Shown here: positions 16,407-22,578 of the stretch, piece after piece
Layout: every line of letters begins with the position of its first letter
How positions within the stretch are numbered: position 1 is the stretch's first letter
NCBI GenBank assembly: GCA_016285215.1
Contig: JAEEQI010000005.1
Span: forward strand, 1-29,548
DNA: 29,548 nucleotides
Reading direction: 5' to 3'
Origin: Bacteroidales bacterium
GTDB taxonomy: Bacteria; Bacteroidota; Bacteroidia; Bacteroidales; UBA932
Notes under the pieces: generated by a model
Database searches by the model: none
What the model was told of the DNA's origin: nothing
Seen by the model: the letters and a program-made list of their open reading frames with translations, nothing else
Made by a program: the position numbers and the translations under genes

Positions 16407-17329
16407 TTCTTTTTCCAACGTTTATGGGTCCAGAGGTAATTCCAGGGCTGTTTTTCCAGGTCTTCCTCCAAAAGTTTGTAGTATTGTTGCATCAGGACCT
16501 TGGGGTCTTTGCCGCCGGCGTGGTCCTCGATGGGGACGAACGTCATACGGTATCCGCCCTCTTCCCGGCATTCAAAGCGAAGATAGACCAGGGCCATATC
16601 CAGCTTGACGGCCATCTTGGCTGCGGCCAGCAGGGTAACGGTGGGCTGGTGCATAAAGGTGATATCGGCCCCCAGCATATTGTAGGGATACTGGTCCGTG
16701 ATGAAAGTGTACGTATACTTTCTGTCCTTTCTGGCCAGCATAAAGCGGAGGACCTCATTGGTTTCCACGTATCCTTCAAATCCCAGGTCCAGCACAGGGG
16801 CGGGCCGAACCTTGGCCATCACGCTGTCCCAGGTTTTGTTGCTCACGCCGCGGTAGGTGACGGCGGTGGCGGTGGCCTCCATAGCTATGGGCTCTCCGTA
16901 GCTGTACTGCAAATAGCCGCCCGTGAGTTCCCAGTTGCCCGTATGGGCCTGCAGGATCATAACCTGCTGAGCCCCCTTGTACAGGCGGTTGAACTCTTCC
17001 GGATTGGTATATTCCACAATGTGGCTGTTGTGCAGGCGCTTTCGGCCCTTGGGACCGCGGCAGGCGCCAAACCAGATCATCTCCGTAAAGATGGTGGCAA
17101 AGTGCAGATAGAAGCGTTTGCTGATGGCCTGGAGTTCCTCGTAACTCTTGGCAGGGAAGGAGCGGGCCAGGTTGGTCATAACCACTTCTCTGCGGTAGTG
17201 CAGGACATTTCTCACGAACCACGCTATGCGCCGGCCCCACCAGCGGTGGTAGGCCAGCGGAAGGCGTCCCTGCAGGTACAGGAGACCCCCGGCTATACGG
17301 GCTCCGAGTGATGTTCTTTCCTTGCTCAT
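16403..17329 (-). CDS. Lipid A-type lysophospholipid acyltransferase (LpxL/HtrB family)
   Basis: A 308-residue acyltransferase of the LpxL/HtrB/MsbB family, which adds a secondary acyl chain to lipid A precursors at the cytoplasmic side of the inner membrane. The catalytic HX4E motif is H129-T-G-N-W-E134. A hydrophobic N-terminal segment near residues 10-25 is the likely membrane anchor, and the sequence ends with a basic tail (THKRWKKK). LSIGEP-type family blocks are weak, but ITDQYPYN and FMHQPTVTLLAAAKMA match the substrate-binding part. It is the first gene of the long minus-strand series and has a strong promoter whose -7 box ends only 7 nt from the start codon. Transfer to another lipid, such as an aminolipid, is possible. 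Confidence 0.88.
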   Translation of the reverse strand: MSKERTSLGARIAGGLLYLQGRLPLAYHRWWGRRIAWFVRNVLHYRREVVMTNLARSFPAKSYEELQAISKRFYLHFATIFTEMIWFGACRGPKGRKRLHNSHIVEYTNPEEFNRLYKGAQQVMILQAHTGNWELTGGYLQYSYGEPIAMEATATAVTYRGVSNKTWDSVMAKVRPAPVLDLGFEGYVETNEVLRFMLARKDRKYTYTFITDQYPYNMLGADITFMHQPTVTLLAAAKMAVKLDMALVYLRFECREEGGYRMTFVPIEDHAGGKDPKVLMQQYYKLLEEDLEKQPWNYLWTHKRWKKK

Positions 17330-17336
17330 CAGTTTA

Positions 17337-17368
17337 CAAATATAGTCAATTTATAGCTAAACCCCAAA
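17337..17368 (-). promoter_or_regulatory. Promoter of the acyltransferase-led minus-strand operon
   Basis: On the minus strand a -33 box TTTG (17368-17365), a 20-nt spacer and a -7 box TATATTTG (17344-17337) match the Bacteroidetes consensus exactly. The -7 box ends 7 nt before the ATG at 17329, so the transcript would have a leader of only about 4 nt. Confidence 0.75.
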
Positions 17369-17379
17369 GGGTAAAAAGA

Positions 17380-17411
17380 TTTGTTTTTCTCGGATAAAAT
17401 GTCTATTTTTG
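17380..17411 (+). promoter_or_regulatory. Promoter of the rpsF-rpsR-rplI operon
   Basis: A -33 box TTTG (17380-17383), a 20-nt spacer and a -7 box TATTTTTG (17404-17411) match the Bacteroidetes consensus. Transcription should start near 17415, leaving a leader of about 65 nt that begins with a hairpin. It is back to back with the minus-strand promoter, and the two -33 boxes are 11 nt apart. Confidence 0.8.
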
Positions 17412-17416
17412 CAGTC

Positions 17417-17445
17417 CTTTTTGAGCATCCACTGGTCTCAAAAAG
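17417..17445 (+). promoter_or_regulatory. Leader hairpin of the S6-S18-L9 mRNA
   Basis: CTTTTTGAG (17417-17425) and CTCAAAAAG (17437-17445) form a perfect 9-bp stem with an 11-nt loop at the expected 5' end of the mRNA. It could be an autoregulatory site for a ribosomal protein, or it could protect the mRNA end. The loop has no CCG, so it does not match the classic S6:S18-binding leader motif known to me. Confidence 0.5.
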
Positions 17446-17479
17446 TATAAAACATTTATTAACAATTAATTAACAAACA

Positions 17480-17860
17480 ATGGTTAACCAGTACGAAACC
17501 GTTTTCATTGCAACTCCCGTTTTGTCTGACACCCAGATGAAGGAAGCGGTTGCCAAGTACGTCAAGCTCATCACCGACAACGGCGGTGAGGTTGTGTACC
17601 AGGAGGATTGGGGCCTGCGTCAGCTCGCTTATCCCATCCAGCACAAGACCACAGGTTTTTATTACCTGATCGAGTTCAAGGCCGACAGCCAGTTCGTTGC
17701 CACCCTCGAAACCCAGTATCACCGTGACGAGCGCATCATCCGCTTCCTCACCGTAGCCCTCGACAAGGATGCCGTGGCTTACGCCGAGAAGCGTCGCGCC
17801 AACAAGGCCGCCAAGGCTGCTGCTCCCGCTGCCGCCGCCGAAGCTCCCGTCGCAGAATAA
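17480..17860 (+). CDS. rpsF: 30S ribosomal protein S6
   Basis: A 126-residue ribosomal protein that binds the central domain of 16S rRNA as a pair with S18. The sequence begins [19 protein letters not shown] and contains the typical [23 protein letters not shown] block (about 44-66), followed by [15 protein letters not shown]. The C-terminus is an Ala-rich tail of about 30 residues, which is common in this phylum. The ATG at 17480 follows an A/T-rich leader without a Shine-Dalgarno site. The order rpsF-rpsR-rplI is standard and the three genes are tightly spaced. Confidence 0.98.
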   Translation: MVNQYETVFIATPVLSDTQMKEAVAKYVKLITDNGGEVVYQEDWGLRQLAYPIQHKTTGFYYLIEFKADSQFVATLETQYHRDERIIRFLTVALDKDAVAYAEKRRANKAAKAAAPAAAAEAPVAE

Positions 17861-17878
17861 TTGAAGGAGGACAAAATT

Positions 17879-18148
17879 ATGGCAAACGAAAATAAAGAAA
17901 TCCGCTATCTGAATCCCCCGACCGTGGAGGTTCGCAAGAAGAAATACTGCCGTTTCAAGAAGGCCGGTATCAAGTATGTAGATTACAAGGATCCTGAGTT
18001 CCTCAAGAAGTTCCTCAACGAGCAGGGTAAGATTCTCCCTCGCCGCATCACCGGTACTTCCCTCAAGTTCCAGCGCAAGGTTGCCCAGGCCATCAAGCGT
18101 GCCCGCTCCCTCGCCCTTCTTCCGTATGTTACTGACCTCCTTAAATAA
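17879..18148 (+). CDS. rpsR: 30S ribosomal protein S18
   Basis: An 89-residue protein, the binding partner of S6 on the small subunit platform. The start is ATG 17879, which has a strong AAGGAGG ribosome site at 17864-17870. The in-frame TTG at 17861 lies before that site and directly after the rpsF stop, so it is not a credible start. Family features are [19 protein letters not shown], then [24 protein letters not shown] and the basic [14 protein letters not shown] end. It sits 18 nt after rpsF and 8 nt before rplI. Confidence 0.98.
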   Translation: MANENKEIRYLNPPTVEVRKKKYCRFKKAGIKYVDYKDPEFLKKFLNEQGKILPRRITGTSLKFQRKVAQAIKRARSLALLPYVTDLLK

Positions 18149-18156
18149 TCTGCCTT

Positions 18157-18603
18157 ATGGAAATTTTGCTTAAGAAAGATGTAGCCAATCTGGGCTACGC
18201 CGGTGAAATTGTAAAGGTAAAGGCCGGTTATGCTATGAACTATCTGGTGCCCCAGGGCTTCGCCACTGTTGCCACCGAGTCCGTAAAGAAGCAGCACGCC
18301 GAGACTCTTCGTCAGCGCGCCCACAAAGAGGCCAAGCTGGTCGCCGATGCCGAGGCTCTTGCTACCACCATCAATGCCCAGACCGTTGAGGTTAAGGTAA
18401 AGGTTTCCGAGAGCGGCAAGCTCTATGGCAGCGTTACCACTATGGACCTCGCCGAGGCTCTTGGCGCCAAGGGTCTGAACATTGACAAGAAGGACATCAC
18501 CATCCTCGCCGGTGAGGTGAAGGAAGTTGGTGAGTACGAGGCCGCTGTAAAGATCTACAAGGCCATCAAGGGTACCTTCAAGTTCAACGTTGTTGCCGAG
18601 TAA
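18157..18603 (+). CDS. rplI: 50S ribosomal protein L9
   Basis: A 148-residue protein with the L9 layout: an N-terminal RNA-binding domain (MEILLKKDVANLGYAGEIV, then VKAGYAMNYLVPQGFA), a long connecting helix at about residues 42-75, and a C-terminal domain containing GKLYGSVTTMDLAEAL. It binds 23S rRNA near the base of the L1 stalk. It is the last gene of the ribosomal operon and is followed after about 20 nt by a hairpin terminator. Confidence 0.98.
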   Translation: MEILLKKDVANLGYAGEIVKVKAGYAMNYLVPQGFATVATESVKKQHAETLRQRAHKEAKLVADAEALATTINAQTVEVKVKVSESGKLYGSVTTMDLAEALGAKGLNIDKKDITILAGEVKEVGEYEAAVKIYKAIKGTFKFNVVAE

Positions 18604-18625
18604 TTCAGCAATAGCCCATACAATT

Positions 18626-18657
18626 AAAAGACCGACTCCCTCCCGAGCCGGTCTTTT
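18626..18657. terminator. Bidirectional terminator between rplI and the HTH gene
   Basis: AAAAGACCGACTC (18626-18638) pairs with GAGCCGGTCTTTT (18645-18657) with one mismatch around a 6-nt loop, and a T run follows on the plus strand. The A tract at the left side gives a T run for minus-strand transcripts, so it can serve both converging operons. Confidence 0.85.
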
Positions 18658-18660
18658 TTA

Positions 18661-19296
18661 TTATCCTTCCAGGAGTCGTTCCGGTCTGCAGTGCAGAGCC
18701 CAGGCGAGGTGGAGGAGGGTTTGGGATTCGGCCTTGGAGAGGTCCTGGGTGCCTTGTTCGTAGGCGCGGATCATTCGGAGGGATACGCCGCTTTGCTTCG
18801 CCAGTTCTTCCTGGGAGAGGCCTACGGATTTGCGGAGGGTCTTGAGAGGGGATCCTTTTTTTAGATAGGTGCAGGCCACTTCTACGCATTTGCTCAGGTC
18901 GGCCTCGTGGAGCGGATGAAACAGCTCCACTATCTTTTCTATTGGCAGGCCTCCACGGTCTATGCTGGCGAAGCTTTTGCCCGTATACCACTGCAGATAG
19001 GCCAGGAACCAGCCGGCCCAATAGGTCTCCGGACTGTCCATCGGGAAGTGGTAGTCCGTCTCTTCCTTAATGGGATGGCCGCTTTGCGAGAGCACGCGCA
19101 TTCCCAGTTCAATGCCGGACAGGCCGGCTACAAAGCGGGGGTGGCCCGTTCCAAAGGCTTCGGCCACAGGAAGGCTTAGGAATCGGTTATAGAAGTCCCG
19201 CAGACTCAGGTGGCAGATGCGGGTGCCGTAGTCCAGCATTACGCCCATTGCGTCCTGGGCGTCTGCTACATAGGTCTCAGAATAGGCGTGCATCAT
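18661..19296 (-). CDS. Xre-type HTH protein, probable antitoxin/autoregulator partner of the DUF3990 protein
   Basis: A 211-residue protein in two parts. Residues 1-145 form a domain of the kind found next to DUF3990 genes, with the pattern HAYSETYVADAQDAMG, FVAGLSGIELGMRVL and SPETYWAGWFLAYLQWYTG. Residues 151-206 are a Cro/C1-type HTH (LKTLRKSVGLSQEELAKQSG, then RMIRAYEQG). Two adjacent ATG codons (19296 and 19293) are possible starts, preceded by TGGAGG. The gene overlaps the end of the DUF3990 gene by 20 nt, so the proteins are probably made in a fixed ratio. A role as antitoxin and operator-binding repressor is inferred from this arrangement and from the palindrome near the promoter. Confidence 0.8.
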   Translation of the reverse strand: MMHAYSETYVADAQDAMGVMLDYGTRICHLSLRDFYNRFLSLPVAEAFGTGHPRFVAGLSGIELGMRVLSQSGHPIKEETDYHFPMDSPETYWAGWFLAYLQWYTGKSFASIDRGGLPIEKIVELFHPLHEADLSKCVEVACTYLKKGSPLKTLRKSVGLSQEELAKQSGVSLRMIRAYEQGTQDLSKAESQTLLHLAWALHCRPERLLEG

Positions 19297-19963
19297 TGTT
19301 CCTCCACTTGTTTCTTACTATATCTATGGCAAAGGTGCCGGTCAGCGCCGGATTCTGGCTGCTGATCTGCCTGAAAGCCTGTCTGGCCGCCTGATCCCTT
19401 TGGGCCCTTCTGGCCAGATAGATGTCCCGGTCCACGGCTTCGGCCGTTAAATAGCAAAGGGAATCAAATGCCTTCTCGCTCTTGATGAACACCTGCACGC
19501 CCAACTTTCCCAGCCGCAGGGCATTTCCCAGCTCTTCCAGCGGCAGCGAACCCATCAGGAAGGCCTTGGCAATGCCGAAGTAGGAGTCATCGGCCCGGTA
19601 TCCGCGGATAATGTCAAAGTCCTTCAAGTCCGGAAGGAACTCCTGCAGAATGTACTCCCGGATGGTCGCCGGCATATCGTAAGAAATGTCGAACCTTCTG
19701 TTCTTAAGCAGGATGGCTAGCCAGTTAAGCACGTGATACTCATCGGAAAGCAGATTGCATTCCTTGAGCGGAATGTCCGGATTCAGGCTGTAATGATTTA
19801 CAAAGGCCGAAGGCAACTCCGAGCAGGCCCATTGCCGTGCCAGTTCCAGGCTCTCCGTACAGTACAGACCCTGTCCATAGTCGTTATGGATATGGCCTCC
19901 GTCGGGCGTGGGATGTTCCAACACAATGTTGGACCCGTGAAACAAAGCAATACCGGCACTCAT
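19277..19963 (-). CDS. DUF3990 protein, putative ADP-ribosyltransferase-fold toxin
   Basis: A 228-residue cytoplasmic protein that matches DUF3990, a family related in fold to ADP-ribosyltransferases. The first motif is LFHGS with H9, the second is YGQGLYCTES with Y34, and the third block is FDIIRGYRADDSYF (116-129), followed by GVQVFIKSEKAFDSL with Q157 near the usual third-residue position. H9, Y34 and Q157 could form an H-Y-Q type NAD-binding set, but this is inferred from pattern only. Residues 175-228 form a basic C-terminal extension. It is the first gene of the pair and is transcribed from a good promoter about 30 nt upstream. The DUF3791 gene that often lies beside this family was not found here. 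Confidence 0.75.
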   Translation of the reverse strand: MSAGIALFHGSNIVLEHPTPDGGHIHNDYGQGLYCTESLELARQWACSELPSAFVNHYSLNPDIPLKECNLLSDEYHVLNWLAILLKNRRFDISYDMPATIREYILQEFLPDLKDFDIIRGYRADDSYFGIAKAFLMGSLPLEELGNALRLGKLGVQVFIKSEKAFDSLCYLTAEAVDRDIYLARRAQRDQAARQAFRQISSQNPALTGTFAIDIVRNKWRNNDARLF

Positions 19964-19972
19964 ACAAAACTA

Positions 19973-19984
19973 ACGTTATAACGT
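19973..19984. promoter_or_regulatory. Palindromic operator candidate of the DUF3990-HTH operon
   Basis: ACGTTATAACGT is a perfect 12-bp palindrome and also contains a direct repeat (TAACGT, TA, TAACGT at 19971-19984). It lies just downstream of the -7 box and upstream of the DUF3990 start, so a bound protein would cover the start of transcription. This is where an HTH autoregulator would be expected to bind. Confidence 0.55.
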
Positions 19985-19992
19985 CACTTTTG

Positions 19993-20024
19993 CAAAGATA
20001 TGAGTTTTCTCGCAATAATCCAAC
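19993..20024 (-). promoter_or_regulatory. Promoter of the DUF3990-HTH operon
   Basis: On the minus strand the -7 box TATCTTTG (20000-19993) is a perfect consensus match. GTTG (20024-20021) stands 20 nt upstream as the -33 box, with three of four bases conserved. The leader would be about 26 nt and contains the palindrome. Confidence 0.7.
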
Positions 20025-20076
20025 ACGCCAGTCTTCCCGCCCGAGCACCGTAGGCGGCAATGGCTACGGAATTAGT

Positions 20077-20108
20077 ATTGTCTTTCAGATGATATTTTCG
20101 TAAGTTTG
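20077..20108 (+). promoter_or_regulatory. Promoter of the GH109-kinase-sialidase operon
   Basis: ATTG (20077-20080), a 20-nt spacer and TAAGTTTG (20101-20108) fit the Bacteroidetes promoter pattern, with one mismatch in the -33 box. The leader to the ATG at 20129 would be about 17 nt. Confidence 0.65.
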
Positions 20109-20128
20109 TAAAGTTAACACTAAAAGAT

Positions 20129-21511
20129 ATGAAAAGTAACCTCCTTTCCCTTTGCGCAGCAGTCCTGGTTCTGGCGGCTTGTGGCGGTCAGAAAACAGAC
20201 AAAATCATTGAACTGCCGGTACCCGAGCGGCCGGCGGGACAGCAGGATATGCTTCAGTTTGCAGCGGAGCCCATTGAAGACGTGGGCGTTGGCGTGGTGG
20301 GCCTGGGTATGCGGGGCTCGCACGCCGTGAGAAGGCTCATGCTGGTCCCGGGATGCCATATTGCCGCCATCTGCGACGTAGAGGCCGACCGCGCACAAAG
20401 CAGCCTGGCCGATGTTCAGAAAGGAGGCAAGGACACCCACGTATATGCCGGAGAGGAGGAGTCCTACAAGGCCCTCTGTGAAGACCCTGACGTGGATCTG
20501 GTCTACATCTGCACTGACTGGCTGCATCACGTTCCCGTGGCCCTTTATGCCATGGAGCATGGGAAGCATGTGGCCATCGAGGTACCTTCGGCCCTTACCG
20601 TCAAGGACTGCTGGGATCTGGTGAACACCTCCGAGCGCACGCGTCAGCACTGCATGATCCTGGAGAACTGCTGCTACGATTTCTTTGAACTCACTGCCCT
20701 GGCCATGGCCCAGGCCGGCGTCTTTGGAGAGATCATCCATGCCGAAGGTGCCTACAACCACGACCTGGGACCCTTCTGGTACGAGTACTGGGAGAACTGG
20801 AGACTGGACTATAACAGCAAGCACCGCGGAGACCTGTATCCTACGCATGGATTCGGCCCGGTTTGCCAGGTGCTCAATATCCACCGCGGAGACCGCCTCA
20901 CCACCCTGGTGGCTATGGATACGGATCCTTTCAACGGCCCCAAGCACGCCAAGGCGGCCGGCATGGAAAACACCGGCTTCAAAGAGGGAGACGTGACCAT
21001 GACCATGCTCCGTACGGAGAAGGGCAAGAGCATCCTCATTGAGCATGACGTGATGAATCCTCGTCCGTACAGCCGTATGTATCAGCTGGTGGGAACGGAC
21101 GGTTACACCGAGAAATATCCCATCCAGGGCATCTGCCTGCGAGAAGGCAGTTCCGTGGATGAAGAGCCGGACTATGAGAACCTGGGTCTGGAGAAGACCT
21201 ACCGCGGGGCAGAGATGGAAGCCCTATTGGCCCAGTACCCTAGCCCCATCCTTACCAAAGAACTGGAAGAGATGGCCAAGCGCGTGGGCGGTCACGGCGG
21301 TATGGATTACACTATGGACTACCGCCTCATCTACTGCCTCAACCACGGCCTGCCGCTGGATATGGATGTCTATGACCTGGCCGAATGGTGCTGTGTGGCC
21401 GAGCTGTCCAGCATCTCGCTGGAGAACGGAAGCGCCCCGGTAGCCGTGCCGGATTTCACCCGCGGCGCCTGGAACAAAGTAAACGGATTCTCTTACGCAT
21501 TTGCTAAATAA
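20129..21511 (+). CDS. Gfo/Idh/MocA-family lipoprotein, probable GH109 glycosidase
   Basis: A 460-residue protein resembling GH109 alpha-N-acetylgalactosaminidases, which use tightly bound NAD+ to cut terminal GalNAc by an oxidation-elimination route. It begins with a lipoprotein signal peptide (LVLAAC, Cys18). The Rossmann motif is G58-L-G60-M-R-G63 and ICDVEADRA closes the nucleotide site. EVPSALTVKDCWDLVN, LENCCYDFFELTALAMAQAGVFGE and THGFGP with His241 match the GH109 pattern closely. His241 is the candidate catalytic residue. The following kinase and sialidase genes fit removal of mucin-type O-glycans. A related alpha-glycosidase specificity or a periplasmic oxidoreductase cannot be excluded. 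Confidence 0.85.
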   Translation: MKSNLLSLCAAVLVLAACGGQKTDKIIELPVPERPAGQQDMLQFAAEPIEDVGVGVVGLGMRGSHAVRRLMLVPGCHIAAICDVEADRAQSSLADVQKGGKDTHVYAGEEESYKALCEDPDVDLVYICTDWLHHVPVALYAMEHGKHVAIEVPSALTVKDCWDLVNTSERTRQHCMILENCCYDFFELTALAMAQAGVFGEIIHAEGAYNHDLGPFWYEYWENWRLDYNSKHRGDLYPTHGFGPVCQVLNIHRGDRLTTLVAMDTDPFNGPKHAKAAGMENTGFKEGDVTMTMLRTEKGKSILIEHDVMNPRPYSRMYQLVGTDGYTEKYPIQGICLREGSSVDEEPDYENLGLEKTYRGAEMEALLAQYPSPILTKELEEMAKRVGGHGGMDYTMDYRLIYCLNHGLPLDMDVYDLAEWCCVAELSSISLENGSAPVAVPDFTRGAWNKVNGFSYAFAK

Positions 21512-21513
21512 CT

Positions 21514-22572
21514 ATGAAAAATCCCCAACAAATTGCCGCAGAATTTGCCATCAAGGGCAACATTCTGGATGTAAAACCCCTTGGAAACGGACTTATCAAC
21601 GACACCTTTCGCGTGTACACGGACGGCCCCGACGACTACGTGCTTCAGCGCATCAACACCGCCATCTTCAAAGATGTGGACCTGCTGCAGCACAACATAG
21701 AGTGCGCCACGGCCCATATCCGCCGGAAAGGCGGCTTCACGCTCACCTTCCTGCCCTGCAAGGCCACCGGAAAGACGTACTGGACCGACGGCGAGACCCA
21801 CTGGCGAGTCTCCATCTTCATCCGAGATTCCTTCACCTACGATACCGTGAACCCGGAATACTCGTACTATGCCGGCAAGGCCTTCGGCGCTTTTGAAGCT
21901 ATGCTGGCCGATATCCCCGACACCCTGGGAGAGACCATCCCGGACTTCCACAATATGGAGCTCCGCGCCCGCCAGCTGAGGGAAGCCGTACAGGCTGACA
22001 AAGCCGGACGTATGGCCCAGCCGGAGGTGCAGGCCATCCTCAAGGACCTCCTGCAGTACGAAGAAGAGATGTGCCAGGCCGAAAAATGGTTCCGCGAAGG
22101 CAAGCTTCCCAAGCGCATCTGCCACTGCGACACCAAGGTAAACAATATGCTCTTTGACGCCAAGGGCAACATCCTCTGCGTCATTGATCTGGATACGCTT
22201 ATGCCTTCCTTCGTGTTCTCCGACTTTGGAGACTTTATGCGCACCGCCGCCAACACCGTGGCCGAAGACGACCCCGCCGTGGAGAAGGTAGATTTCAAGA
22301 TGGATATCTTCGAGGCCTTTACCAAAGGCTACCTGGAAGGTGCCACCTTCCTCACCCCCATCGAGAAGGAAAACCTGCCGTACGCCGCCTGCCTGTTCCC
22401 GTATATGCAGGCCGTGCGCTTCTTTGCCGACTACATCAACGGAGACACCTATTACAAGATCCAGTATCCGGAGCACAACCTGGTCCGCACCCGCAACCAG
22501 GTAGCCCTCTTCCACGCCGCCTACGCCAAGAAATCGGCTATGAAAGCCTATATCGACAGCCTTACAAAATAA
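21514..22572 (+). CDS. Phosphotransferase-family kinase, possibly N-acetylhexosamine 1-kinase-like
   Basis: A 352-residue cytoplasmic kinase of the aminoglycoside phosphotransferase / choline kinase fold. The nucleotide side begins with PLGNGLINDTFRV (22-34), and YVLQRIN holds the likely ATP-binding Arg/Lys region. The catalytic loop is H204-C-D206-T-K-V-N-N211, followed by the metal-binding VIDLDTLM (D225 and D227). DTKVNN and IDLDT resemble NahK-type kinases, which phosphorylate GalNAc or GlcNAc at C1. The gene starts 2 nt after the GH109-like gene and ends 6 nt before the sialidase, so the three form one operon. Phosphorylation of the GalNAc released by the first enzyme is a sensible inference, not shown directly. 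Confidence 0.82.
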   Translation: MKNPQQIAAEFAIKGNILDVKPLGNGLINDTFRVYTDGPDDYVLQRINTAIFKDVDLLQHNIECATAHIRRKGGFTLTFLPCKATGKTYWTDGETHWRVSIFIRDSFTYDTVNPEYSYYAGKAFGAFEAMLADIPDTLGETIPDFHNMELRARQLREAVQADKAGRMAQPEVQAILKDLLQYEEEMCQAEKWFREGKLPKRICHCDTKVNNMLFDAKGNILCVIDLDTLMPSFVFSDFGDFMRTAANTVAEDDPAVEKVDFKMDIFEAFTKGYLEGATFLTPIEKENLPYAACLFPYMQAVRFFADYINGDTYYKIQYPEHNLVRTRNQVALFHAAYAKKSAMKAYIDSLTK

Positions 22573-22578
22573 CGAGTT

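Noticed and set aside
17417..17445. Naming the rpsF leader hairpin as the known S6:S18 leader motif
   Set aside because: The loop lacks the CCG feature expected of that motif, so only an unassigned hairpin is reported.
17861..17878. TTG 17861 as the start of S18
   Set aside because: It precedes the strong AAGGAGG site and would add a sequence that is in fact the ribosome-binding region. ATG 17879 gives the normal S18 N-terminus.
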